A DNA stretch of 26,269 nt from Chalciporus piperatus (lineage: Eukaryota > Basidiomycota > Agaricomycetes > Boletales > Boletaceae), in NCBI GenBank assembly GCA_038093975.1, contig JBBPTG010000310.1, forward strand, positions 1 through 26,269, written 5' to 3'. Shown in pieces: positions 9,904-20,800 of this stretch (the first letter of the stretch is position 1; every line of letters starts with the position of its first letter). The position numbers and the translations under genes are program-made. The notes beneath the pieces were generated by a model, which saw only the letters and a program-made list of their open reading frames with translations, was not told the DNA's origin and made no database searches.

Positions 9904-10270
9904 GAGCCCATTCAGCTCGTTAGGCCGTACAGCAAGGCCAGCCGATCACCAATTAGGCCGTGCTCTACTGGCCGGCTAACGATTGGCCGCTGGTGTATGG
10001 TCACCTAGGTTAGGGATCGGCTAGTAATAGAATGTACACGTAGAGTAGGGATCAGCCAATGTACCATTGTGCCCTGGCAGTGGGAATGGCCAACACAAAG
10101 GTTCCATGAGGTAGGACCTGGCTGACTGGTGCTAATCACCCAGTCCTGCCTGCATCAGGGTTCGGCCCATAGAGAATAGGGATAGGCCGATGTGTAAACC
10201 CTCTATGTATAGGGAGTGGCCGATGCAGAAAATGTTTAGGGGTGGGCATTGGCCACTGAATCATGTCTCC
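9904..10270. repeat. Decayed outer part of left terminal repeat
   Basis: GGCC/CCGAT-containing stretches such as TAGGGATAGGCCGATG recur at irregular spacing. They resemble the 33-bp modules further in but are much diverged. There is no counterpart at the right end. No gene is seen. Confidence 0.55.
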
Positions 10271-10905
10271 TACAGCAGGCATGGCCCGATAGATTGAGCG
10301 TCAATGGGTAGGGATGGGCCGATGCAATGATGTCTATCTGTAGGGATGGGCCGATGCAACCCGCCTCAGTAGGTAGGGATTGGCTGATGTATAGTTTGTC
10401 GATGTGTAGGGATGGGTCGATGCAGTCATTTCAATGTATAGGCATGGGCCGATATACCTAGTGTCACTAGGCAGGAATGGACCGATGCAATCAGTGTCAA
10501 TGAGTAGGGATGGGCCGATGCATTGAGCATCAATGCGTAGGAATGGGCCAATATACCTATTGTTACTAGGTAGGAGTAGGCCAATGGGTTGAGCCTCAAT
10601 GCGTAGGAATGGGCTGATATACCTATTGTCACTAGGTAGGCATGGGCCGATATACCTATTGTCACTGGGTAGGCATTGGCTGATGCAATCAGTGTCAATG
10701 TGTAGGGATGGGCCAATGGGTTGAGCCTCCATCCATAGGAATGGGCTGATGCAATCAGTGTCAATGTGTAGGGACGGGCCAATGGGTAGACCCTCAATGC
10801 TTAGGAATGGGCCGATATTTCTATTGTCACTAGTTAGGGGTGGGCCGATGTAAAGTTAGTCCATCGGTAGGGATAAGCCAATGTGATCAGTGTCAATATT
10901 ATATG
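10271..10905. repeat. Left terminal inverted repeat made of 33-bp modules
   Basis: Each module has a near-constant half, read here as GTAGGNATGGGCCGAT, and a variable half of about 17 bases drawn from a few types (GCAATCAGTGTCAAT, ATACCTATTGTCACTAG, GGGTTGAGCCTCAAT and others). From 10271 the order of module types matches the reverse complement of 25283 inwards, apart from one extra module near 10323-10355. Because 33 is divisible by three the array is open in several frames; I do not regard those ORFs as genes. Such subterminal arrays commonly bind the transposase. Confidence 0.85.
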
Positions 10906-10917
10906 GCCTACACTACA

Positions 10918-12225
10918 TTACATCCTCAGCCTCTCCACCATGTCCATCTGACGTAGCAAAGAAATCATATGGAATATGTGTTGCCTACGAGTGTAGGCCA
11001 GAAATTCTAAGCATTCAAACATGATCCAAGATAGGGCCATCAGTGTGGCATCATCATTTCTGGCCTGTTCTTCTTCGGCTGCTCCCTCCGGCGGCTGGTA
11101 TTCTCTGTGCAGCCCTTGGGCCAATTGTCTGTTGGCCCAGTTGATTGCTTGCTCCACTGGATTGCGGCCAACGACGTTATCATCAATGTATTCCATGCCA
11201 TGATCATGAAAACCACTCACAGTGATCGAACGTTCCTGTGAATGGTGTATTTCCTGTCGCCATGTCCTCAGGATTTCTACCTTGCCAGTCATGGGCTGCA
11301 ATCCAATGAATTCTTCTGCCCTCATAGGATGCCACGAGGTACTTACGCAGGTCCAGCTCGTCCAGAAGTCTATTTTCGTTTTCCCTCCGATCATTCGACG
11401 ACATGATAGCTGGGATGTCAGGTGATGTAATATCCTGCTCATCGGCCTCGGCTGGATCACGGCCTGACAAGGTAAGAAAATGTATTTCGACCCACATCCT
11501 CTGGCCCCTGGTTTGATGCGTTGCCCCTGATTTGGCTGACCTCTGTTGGAACCATTCGGCCACCCTTGCTGCGTCGGCACGGACTGTCCTGATATCCTCC
11601 TCCGAGTCATTACCCAAAAGGATTTGAACAGTTCTCTCGGCCGATACGATGTGATTCCACAAAGGCATTCTGGGTACCTCCAAAAACCAGCTCAACGGGA
11701 AGCCATCTCTGGGGCCGTCTGCTGGCAAATCTTGCAGAGCATGTTTTCTGATACGACCGAAGGTCTCTGAAATGGATTCATTGACCTCGGCTGTTCGGGC
11801 GATCAGGCCAACTTGCCAAAGAACATCCGTTGAAGCTCTTATCAGCAGCCGATGAATCCTGTTGCCTCAAAGGTGGCATGCGGAATGTGAACTCTGTTCT
11901 TGGCATCCCTGCGGCCGTGCTATCTTCTGTCTAGGGAATGTCATCTGAATCCCTCCCAATATTTTCCTTGACATACCTGAAGAAGAATCACCACCTTCAC
12001 TGTCAGAGATATTGGCTATGATTGGTTGTGAATCCCTCGGAGAATCTGCAGACATCCTTGTGTCTGCGCCGGCCGATGATGATTCACTTGAAGTTGTCAT
12101 TCTCTCGTCTTCGCTGGATTCCGGCTCTGTGTCATTGTCAAATCCTAAGTCACTCAGGGGTCAGTGTTCCTAAGATGATTTTCGGCTGACAACTTACCTG
12201 CGAATCTTACTTGCTTTGGTGCCAT
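10918..12225 (-). CDS. Uncharacterised 379-aa protein, five exons, intact
   Basis: Exons (minus strand) 12225-12198, 12144-11977, 11926-11893, 11858-11347 and 11315-10918; all phases agree and there is no internal stop. Introns are 53, 50, 34 and 31 nt; the first begins GTAAGT, the second GTATGT and the last GTAAGT. The start is the ATG of MAPKQVRFAG. Residues about 10-70 are acidic and Ser-rich, probably disordered. The central part has the Trp-rich SWFLEVPRMPLW segment, and the C-terminus is helical with a run of hydrophobics around ALSWIMFECLEFLAY. I do not recognise a family. It is the first gene inside the left terminal repeat and is divergent from the next gene, with a 297-bp shared upstream region. 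Confidence 0.72.
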
Positions 12226-12522
12226 GTGTATGTTGCAAAATAGTCAAGGACAGACCAGGGGAGATAGAACCCATCGGCTGAGCCTAATCAGATCAATCAG
12301 ATCAACAGCACCCGAGACTCCAGTTTCCCATGTCACCTGCTCCCTATGAGAATTCAAGTACATTTCCAGCTCCGCTCACCCAACTTGAACAAACACATTA
12401 TGTCACTTTCTATAGCTTTTATTCTCGGCCGTCACTCATCCACAACTGTTTAACACTTGATTTCATCTCGCCTCTCTAACACCGTGCTCTTCACCTCCTC
12501 TCTACTTGCCATCCATCACAAC
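12226..12522. promoter_or_regulatory. Shared upstream region of a divergent gene pair
   Basis: 297 bp separate the start codons of the 379-aa (-) and 656-aa (+) genes. It contains TCGGCC-type hexamers like those in the terminal modules (for example CTCGGCCGTCAC near 12424) and an A+T-rich TTTCTATAGCTTTTATT stretch near 12408, a possible plus-strand TATA region. No precise start can be assigned. Confidence 0.4.
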
Positions 12523-14604
12523 ATGATGTCTGCTCAGAAAGCCAACACCTCTGCTCAAGCTCTCGCTGAGTTCCTCAAGATCACCATTGAGGCCATCATT
12601 CAAAGTGGCGAAGGCCGAGGGAGCCGCTTGTCAAGCTCGGAGTTGGAGGCTCGCACCCAAGACTGGGAGAGGAGATTGGATTTGATGAGGGCGGCATTGG
12701 TGCGTCCAGACTACTCCCTCCTACCCTATCCTATGCTCATCTTTCTCACTTCCCACAGCATCGTTTTCGCCCGATGGCTGAGGCTGCCACCATCATCCCT
12801 CTGATAGTCATCGCCGCAGACATTCGGATCCCCAGCCGCACCAACGTCAACAGTTGGCCGGTATGGGAGTCCATCCTCCATCCTGGTGACTCCATCAAGT
12901 TCCACCATTGGTACCGGCCATCTGAGGCCACTGACTCGACATCGCCCCCCCCTGCCACTGCCGAGTTGCCCACCACCCTGCCTTCTACGGCTCCTCGCAT
13001 CACCTCGCCGCCGCCAGCTCGTCAAGGAAAGGGTAAACAGAGGGCTGTTGCAGTTGAGTCAGATGAGGCCGAGGAGCCAGAAGATGACCCAATAGAGCGG
13101 CCGGTCCCCTCAAAGTCCTCGAGGCCTCACCCGAAACACACCAATGTGTCAGCACCATCGGGCCCATTGCTGCCCTCCCTCCCTTCGATCGTTGTGGAGA
13201 CTCAACACCCACCACCGCAAGCACCCAAGCCGGCTCGTCTCCCACTCCCAACTCCAAAGACACCGTCTCGCCCTCGCCACCACCTGCCTATGATGCAAAC
13301 CAAGGCTCAACAAGAATGGAACAAGGTCGAACGTGCCAAAAACGCTCAACCCGGCCTGTCCTGTCCCTCCCCTGCCTTGGCTGCTGCCGCCTCAGGCAGC
13401 GGCTCCCTTCTACCCCCTCCGCCAGAACACTCTCCATGTGACCGGTGTGTCACCATGGGTTGGGAATACATCCCGCATCCCCCTGGAGCGAGCCAGAATG
13501 CCTGCATTCCCTGTTTTCAGGGAAAGCAGAAGTGTTCCCTCACAACGGCCCATCCAAGATGTGCGGCTTCGGCCCCTTGGACGGATTTGCCTGCCACCCC
13601 AGGCCCCTCCACCAGGCCGAAGAGCACTCGCCAAACAAGGGTGGCAACAGGCAAGGGGAAAGGCAAGCAGAGAGCGACGGCTCCTGAGGACGACGGCTCT
13701 GACGACCCATTGGCCATTGAGCAGACCAAGCGGCTGGAAGGCAAAGGGCAGGCAGGCCCGAGCACAATCAAGAAGAGAACAAGGGCTCAGTCGGCATCAG
13801 AGGAGCCGAAGGCAAAGAGGGTGAAGCCAAGTGAGTTCATAGGTCATTCAGGTCTCTATTTGACATTAACATGGTCTACCAGCTCCAGTGGTCGAGGTCC
13901 CGACCTTCCGGCAGGTCATCTCGAGGGTCATCAGAGAGCAAGAACACCTTCCAGGTGTCTTGGCGGTCGCTCGTCCGTCGGGCGAGTCGACCGACTATGC
14001 CGAATGGAGGGATTACGCTCTGAGGCTCGAAGGTGCCATCCATCCTTCGGCCGCTCAGTTCGACCAAATGGAGGCTAGATTCTCCGAGCTGGAGTCTGGG
14101 CTCTCCGTGGTATCCCAGCAGGTCAGTGGGATGTCGAGGGTATTGGAAACCGTCAGGCAAGTACAAGCCGTGGATCATCGTCCATCACCGGCTGCCTCGT
14201 TTGTCTGGCATCCTCGCCCATCTCCCTCTGCCTCTCTCCCCCTTCGCTCTCCCTTGGCTTCGGCTCCCCCACGATCTGCCTTGTCCCGCTCGCCCTCAGT
14301 GGCTGCATCCCTCCTGGCGCCCGAGATCATCCCTGCGGCCAGCACAGTCACCTTGGAGGCCGACCCGACTGTGGACTCAAGGCCAGTCATTGCATCGAGT
14401 GACCAAGGGACAGTCGCATCGCCGGCCGACACCCAGACTGAGTCTGACATGGGTACAGCCATTCAGGCTTTGTTTCAATACCCCTCCCAGCCGTCCAGTC
14501 CGGCCGCTGAGTCAGATGACAGTCCATTGGGCAAAGATGCTGATACGACTGCCAAGATTCCCTCAGTGGATGATCTATCAGAGACGATGGACACTGGGGA
14601 GTGA
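12523..14604 (+). CDS. 656-aa Zn2Cys6-like protein, three exons, intact frame
   Basis: Exons 12523-12699, 12759-13830 and 13883-14604, joined in phase by introns of 59 and 52 nt (GTGCGT...ACAG, GTGAGT...CCAG). Residues about 130-280 and 345-420 are Pro/Ser/Lys-rich and contain GKGKQRA repeats, so a nuclear, disordered protein is likely. A cysteine cluster lies at residues 286-318: CDRC, 18 residues, CIPC, six residues, C. This spacing fits a fungal Zn2Cys6 cluster whose third Cys (position 296, in GWEY) is Tyr. The segment before the C-terminal Ser/Pro-rich tail, around RFSELESGLSVVSQQVSGM, looks like a coiled coil. It could be a DNA-binding regulator of the element. The function is an inference. 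Confidence 0.72.
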
Positions 14605-14845
14605 GGGCAGGGCTGATGCATATCATCATTTATCTTGTACTTTATATACATCGCAATAGAGTGTTTTCTGAGCAGTCTATTCAAAACGCCTACTTAAGCA
14701 GTAAAGTCCTAAAGAAAGAAACCTAGATTAGGGTCTCTTTTTGGTAGGTGTTACTACACCATCGTCCTTGTGAGCTGGAGTCTTCCTTGGTCTACCTGAC
14801 CTGCGAGCCGATGGCTCAGGGACTTTATGGAATGTTTCATCGGCT

Positions 14846-15258
14846 GCACCCTGGATCAAATTGTCATTTGTCAGTCAAGCTCAATATATACATAAGTGCA
14901 CTGACCTTGTCAGCCTTGGTCTCGGCCAGCTGCCTTGAATCCTTCTCTTTGCGAACTCTCTTGGTGAGCCTGTCATCAGCCGACGAATCGGCGGCTGAAC
15001 CATCCTCTTCAGTCAGAGGACATTTATTCTTCCTACCCTTTGTTGAAGTTTTCTCCTTCCTGTCATCGGTGGCACCCTGGGTCACATTGTCATTTGTCAG
15101 TCAAGCTCAATATACACATATGTCTACTTACCTTGTCAGCCTTGGTTTCGGCCGGCTGCCTTGAATCCTTCTCTTTGCGAACTCTCTTGGTGATCCTGTC
15201 ATTGGTCGACGGATCAGGGACTGAACCATCCTCTTCAGTCAGAGGACGTTTGTTCTCT
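14846..15258 (-). repeat. Tandem duplication of an exon plus its intron
   Basis: Positions 14846-15036 and 15070-15258 are about 85% alike with a period of 224 bp. Each unit holds an exon end coding for PLTEEDGS...TKRVRKEKDSRQ...KADK, the GT donor, a 55-nt intron and the acceptor. The duplicated unit keeps phase 0, so both copies are usable in the same protein. Confidence 0.88.
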
Positions 15259-15289
15259 CTAAGGCCCTTTGAACTTTTCTCCTGGACCC

Positions 15290-15405
15290 TTGGCTTAGGA
15301 GGCTGGGGCTTAGTCTTAGACTTAGGCTCCAATGGCTTAGGCTGTAGCTTAGGCTCCAATGGCTTAGGCTGTAGCTTCGGCTGTGGCTTCGGCTTCGGCT
15401 GGGAC
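15290..15405 (-). repeat. In-frame minisatellite coding for Pro-Lys-Gln repeats
   Basis: A 27-base unit coding LQPKPLEPK occurs twice in succession, flanked by shorter PKPQPK units. It lies in exon 7 of the 763-codon gene, upstream of the duplicated segment. It probably encodes a flexible basic linker. Confidence 0.75.
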
Positions 15406-17430
15406 TCTGAGTTAGACTTTGTGAGCAAAGATAAAGTTGTTATGTATTACCTTGTCAGTCCCCTGAGACGTTTTCTGACTGTTCCTTGTAAACCTTGGAC
15501 GGTTCACCTTGTTTGGTTCTGACATCATGCCAGCTGGAAGGGCCTGGGGTCTTTCGGGATGCAGTACGATGTTTATCGAAAGCTGGCAAATCTGTCAGCC
15601 GATTAGCATGCTCTCATCAATGCCAATGCTGCATGGACCCACCGTAGTCCCCCATTTCATTGTCTTCATCCTCCTCGGCTGATGACACATCAGACATGAT
15701 GGGTACCTCTTGTGCTTTCCCTTTCCCCTTTCTCTTGGGAGTCTGCACAGAGACAAATCTATTGTCAGTCAGTTCTGGCAAGGGAGCTCTCTGACGACTC
15801 TGGAGCCGTTTGCTCTTGTCTAGCCGCTTGCTCTTGTCTAGCCATTTGCTCTGGTCATGTGTTACCTGGAATCCCCCTTTCACCCCTCCCACCTGACTCC
15901 AAGCAAATATCGGCACCTTCCTGGCCTGCTGTTTGCTCTGCCAGAAACTAAGCAAGCTTTCGACTTGCTTTTGCCTCATCTTCGATGGATCAATCATCAC
16001 AAACCCTTTCGGCAGATAGTCGGCATGGATGAAGGCGGCTTGTCGTTTAGCCACCTCGCCAAATGGAACCTTGGCCTTGTGGCTACCCGACTCTAGTCCT
16101 GTCGACCTGCTCAGCCGAGATCTATTCAACCTCGGCCGACTCACTGTAATGAGCAGTCAAGAAGGCTCACATCACATCCTTCATCTGGTCAAGGTTCATC
16201 AGCTTGATATCAGGAATGATTGGAGGCTCATTCCCTGTCCAATCAGGCTTGAGCAACTTTATCATCGCCTCAACCCTATTCTTCTTCTTCTTCCTAGTAA
16301 TGACCGGCAAGCCTTCCAAAGACCCTTCATCTTCGCTCCCTTCTTCGGCTGGCCTGTCGTTCACCCCAAAAGCTGTGTTGGCCCATTTGTTCCATTTAGG
16401 GCGAATGCTGTCCCAATGTTCAAACAGCGGGCCATTGTCCAACTCGTCGTTGTAATCGAAGCTGAATTGTATGGTTAGCTTGAGATCGACAGCGGCCGAT
16501 GAAGCTAACTGATTGAGAAATAAGGACATCGTCGTCTTTGTCCTTCCATGCACTCATGACCATCATCCGCGCTCCACAGTTCTTCCACATATTCTTAGCA
16601 AACGCAAGGACCATGTTTGGAGCTTTCTTCGACGCATTGCTGATTACATAGCCATAGAGCTCAATACCAGCCGATCAATCAGACAGTCAGAGGACCTACT
16701 CAGCTTGGACTTCGGCCAACGGCTTGTCTGCATTCCATTCTTCGACCTCAGCCTCTAGTTGCTCTCTGTTGTCCTTGGAAAGTGATTCCAGGAATTTAGT
16801 GATGCCAGCCTGCCAATGCTTGATCATCCCCTGGGACCCCCGCTTCTCCTGAAACTTGTATTCGATGATTGCCATCACCTCTTCTTTGTTCCTTTGGGAT
16901 ACAATTTTGCGGGCCGTCCAGCGCTGACTATACTTTGGCTTGTCCTCGGCTCGTTTGCGAGACTTGCTGTACAACCATAATGTGTATTGCTAGTGTATTA
17001 TTGCAATCAGCATCTAAGGGCTTAAAACACTGGATTCACTCACATTTTTGCGGTATTTGAAAGCCTCAAGTCCAAGCCCCTTGACAGACTCGAGCTCAGC
17101 TAACCTGCCCCACATATTCTTCATGATCGACGCCTTCTTGGCCTTCTCTGAATTTTTCCAAGGCGTGACGAACTCCGCCATAATAGCCAACTCTTCCTCT
17201 GAAAATTCTGTCAGCCGCTTCTTCAGCTGGTTTGGCCCATCTTCTGCTTGCTCAACATTCTCCTCATTAGGGTTCTCTTCCTCGAATTCATCCTCTGCCA
17301 ACGAATCTATGTTACCGTCACCTGGGTGGTCTATATCACCCGGTTCCTCAGAGGCATGATTGCTGGAGGGAAGGTCCTGTTTATCATAGGAACGTTCAGC
17401 TGTCGTTTGGGTGGCAGACTTCATGACCAT

Positions 17431-17864
17431 CTTTCTGTTGCTTCAGGTGCAAGAGAAACAAATCCTGGTGTCAGGGTTAGGTTTTTTTGGTTGCTGGTCA
17501 TTGGCTCCTTCGGTCTGATAAGTCCCAATGATGTCGGCTCTGGGTCAATTTATCAGACATCTAAATTAGGCCCGAGGATGTCGGGTGTGAAGCTGTCAAT
17601 CAGACGCTTGTCACCTTTCAGCCATGTCTGCATCTTACATCGTCCTGATGACATCGGATAAGAAGCTGTCAAGATATCGGCTAATGCATCCAATGTCAAG
17701 CGGCTGTTGTTCGGAGGAAGGATCTGATGGCTCTGACGTACAAATGCTTCCGCGAGTGATCAAAGGCTCCGGCCCGTTCATCTTGTCACCTATGCCCCTG
17801 GGTGGCCTGAAATATGCTAACCTGCCAATGAGGCAAACATTATCACCAAGTATCCGATTGTACA
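17431..17864. promoter_or_regulatory. Shared upstream region between the AT-hook-like gene and the KDZ gene
   Basis: 434 bp separate the two divergent start codons. The stretch contains several direct repeats of ATCGGCT/GTCGGCT and of TGATGACATCGG / CCAATGATGTCGG type. A small ORF (17624-17864 part) has no supporting features. A bidirectional promoter is likely by position only. Confidence 0.4.
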
Positions 17865-20800
17865 ATGGTCAAGCCCAAGATCGAGAAGGCCACACCATGG
17901 ACCCCAGTGCAAGAGGTCAAGTTTCTCAAGAAGGGATCAAAGATCAAGATGGTCAAGCTCACCCCGCCAAGCCACAAGAGCAAAAAACACAAGGCTGCTA
18001 TCCCTCAATCATCACCTCAGATGCCGAGACTGGAAACGCCACTGGATCGTGGCCTCACACCAAGCACTGCTGATCGGATGTATGACGCAGCTGATGGAGA
18101 GTATGTTCTGCCTTCTTTGAAACTACCTAAACCCAAGGTATGCTCGACTGTGTGGGTGCCCAGATTTAATGACTGAGGGTATTTGAATAAGACCCAAACA
18201 ATTATTTGAGGGAGTCCCTGGACATGAAAGATGAATACCTCGCTGCTTGGCTGGATATGGAGGCGCCTTCTGAGAGAATTTGCAAGATCTGTCAGGGAGA
18301 CGGAGTGTATAAGTGCCAGGACTGTTTTATGCAATCGGTTTTCTGCACAGGTTGCTGCAGAAAGCAACACGAACAACGCCCTCTTCATAGGGTGTTACAA
18401 TAGACCAGAGATTGTTTTGAGGAATCCACACTCCATCGGGTATGTCGTTTGAAACACTGACAAATCGGTCAATGACAGACTATTTGCACAGACAGGGTTG
18501 GAACTCCATCTGGGACACTTAGGAAGTCCCTGTCCCCATACTGCCCCTCTACCTCCAGTCACCTTGGAGGACGAGGCTTGGAAGGATGATGATGTTGCCC
18601 ATCGGCCGGCTCATTTACAGCCTCTGGCCGAGCCAGGCTTTCTCCTGGTCATAGATATATCTGGGGTACACTATGTGAACATGAGATTTTGCAACTGTCC
18701 AGAGGCCGATGCAGCTCATAAACAGCTCTTTCTGGCTCAGCTTTTACCTTCCACCATCAAAGAGCCGAGCACTGTATTTACCTTTTGGCTGCTCGACGAC
18801 TTCATCCGAGACAATCTGGAATGTGGCACCTCTGCTTCAAACTACTTTAGCAAGATTCGGCGGATAACATCCAATGCATTTCCTCATTTTGCCTGTGGGT
18901 GGCTTCATTGCTCAGCCAAAGCCCAGCCAAAGCCGAGCTAATGGTGATAACAGAACCGATATCGAGAGCTCATCCATGCCGCTCGACTATGGAGGCTGTT
19001 AAAGCTGCTCAAGTGGAATGGATATGGGCATACCAAGGGGTCTCCTGGATTGGGTGCTCTGGCTTTGTTCTGTCCGGCATGCCCTCAGCCAGGGATCAAC
19101 ATGGACATTAATTGTGTTGGGGGAGTGGCTCCGTGAGTGTATTAGCAACCTTGACCGATGCACTAGCATCTCATGATCCTAAAGGTGGATGATCACCCGA
19201 ACCATCGTTATGGACGGCAATTTCAAGGCGGAGCATTTGCCTGACAAGAGGCCTGATGACCAAGTATGGCTGATGCCTGGGACAGGGTTTATGGTAGAAA
19301 GCCAGAGATACAAGGAGTACCTTGAAGTCACGAATCATCCCATCGAGGCATTGACATTTTGGCTTTCAAAGACATTGCTGACAGCGTCGGGCAGAAGTCG
19401 AACTGTAACAACCATCGAGCAGTCAATCAGGCCAATGCCAACCGACAAAAGTTAGAGGCCACAGGAATCGGGGGGTGCGCATGTGCCAGACATGGATGCT
19501 TCATTCCCCATGCAGTGGTGGACTTCCAGAAGGGTGAGAGATAACATGTTCGGCCGCCGGCCGAGAAACAGATGCATTGACCACAATGACAGGCAGGTCA
19601 ATATGGATTATGCATTGGCACATGCCTTGGAATACAACATGGCTGGCATTCAAAGGGTGATCCTCTTCTATAACATCAATTGCCAATACATGAAGCGGCT
19701 GAGGCTGCGGCTCAAGGGCAACAAATATGTCAAAATACCATCGGCCGTAGAGTTGGTGCCAGGGTTAGGCATATGGCATGTGCATGGTCATCAGGCTGAA
19801 TGTTTCCAGAGATACGCACTCAACTTTATCTGAGGGGCAGGGCGGGTGGATGGGGAGATAATTGAAACCTTATGGGCAAACTTGAACATTGTGTCCCCAT
19901 CCACAAGGGGAATGAGCAGCCCTCACAGATGAGAATTGCTGGACTTCCAAATGGCCGACTCCAACTTTGTCAAAATAATAAGGATGAGTGGGTGACCTGC
20001 ATTCTGTAATGACAGATCGCCTAACACCTCGGATTTGTAGCTCAGAGTCTCAAGAGAAAACACAAGCAAGCAGTCAAAGGGCTTGTCGAAGCCGAGAAAG
20101 CTTTCCAAGAGTTGGATGATGGCATTCCAGAGGCGGAAAGAAATGAGTGGCAAGCTTTAGAAGATCAGGCTCACAGAAAGAGAGTGAAGGACCTGACGGC
20201 CATGGACGTCTACGAGGTGCATTTGAAAAAAGGTTTGTGGCCAGTCCTACTGAGCCAAAAAGAGTGTATCGAATTGATTGGAATCCCAGCACCATCGGCC
20301 AAGGCAATCGAGCTTCAGCTGCTACAGAGTAGTCAAGGTGGCAGAAATCAGGCAGTGTCATTGATCACACTTGGTATGCAGCTACAGGAGATGAAACTTG
20401 GTTGGGCATCAGAGAGCCGCAGGCTTCCGATTCGGCCGACTGAACAACAGCAATTGGTAATCGCCCGAAAGAAGGAAAGGTTGGCTGGGCTTATCCATGC
20501 TTTTATTACAGAGACAGCCGCATTCTGGGGGGATGTGGGAGAGTCAAGCGATCTGGAAAACTATCTGGAGCAAGAAGCGTCCAATGTGGCCGATGACGAA
20601 CTCTGGGAGGATGAAGATCAGAGAGATAGAGCATTGGCTGACGTTCCAGATGTTCCTTTGCCATCGACTCTCGGCTGGAAGTTTTGCACTGCGCATGGGT
20701 TGCAGGATGTGGCAGACAAGGAGAAACAGTTGCGGATAGGCCAAGCAAACGATGCCCTCCATGAAATTCATCTGGGTCTGGCAGACAAGGCAGTCCTCTT

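Larger units (their letters stand above)
14728..17430 (-). pseudogene. 763-codon AT-hook-like protein, nine exons, one in-frame stop
   Basis: Exons (minus strand) 17430-17044, 16989-16700, 16639-16510, 16478-16171, 16106-15643, 15591-15451, 15406-15132, 15076-14906 and 14850-14728, all in phase; introns are 31-64 nt. The only interruption is TGA at 15457-15455 (codon 572), consistent with CGA to TGA. The N-terminal part is acidic, followed by a W-rich helical region (WTARKIVSQRNKEEV; EEWNADKPLAEVQ; FEHWDSIRPKWNKW) that reminds me of an expanded uncharacterised agaricomycete family; I cannot name it. The tail has PKPQPK repeats, a duplicated exon and RRSGRPRKTP, an AT-hook-like motif, at the C-terminus. 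Divergent from the KDZ gene, and convergent with the 656-aa gene (123 bp between stops). Confidence 0.7.

Noticed and set aside
10334..10797. ORFs with an 11-residue repeat (IGP.L..D...) on the minus strand
   Set aside because: They come from the 33-base period of the terminal array; two frames are open at once and the mirror array gives the same peptides.
10271..10905. CRISPR-like array
   Set aside because: Core and variable halves look like repeat and spacer, but the variable halves recur, the period is 33 and the setting is a eukaryotic transposon end.
13333..13824. 163-codon ORF inside the 656-aa gene, other frame
   Set aside because: Overlaps the long frame with the cysteine cluster; composition is that of a shifted Pro-rich frame.
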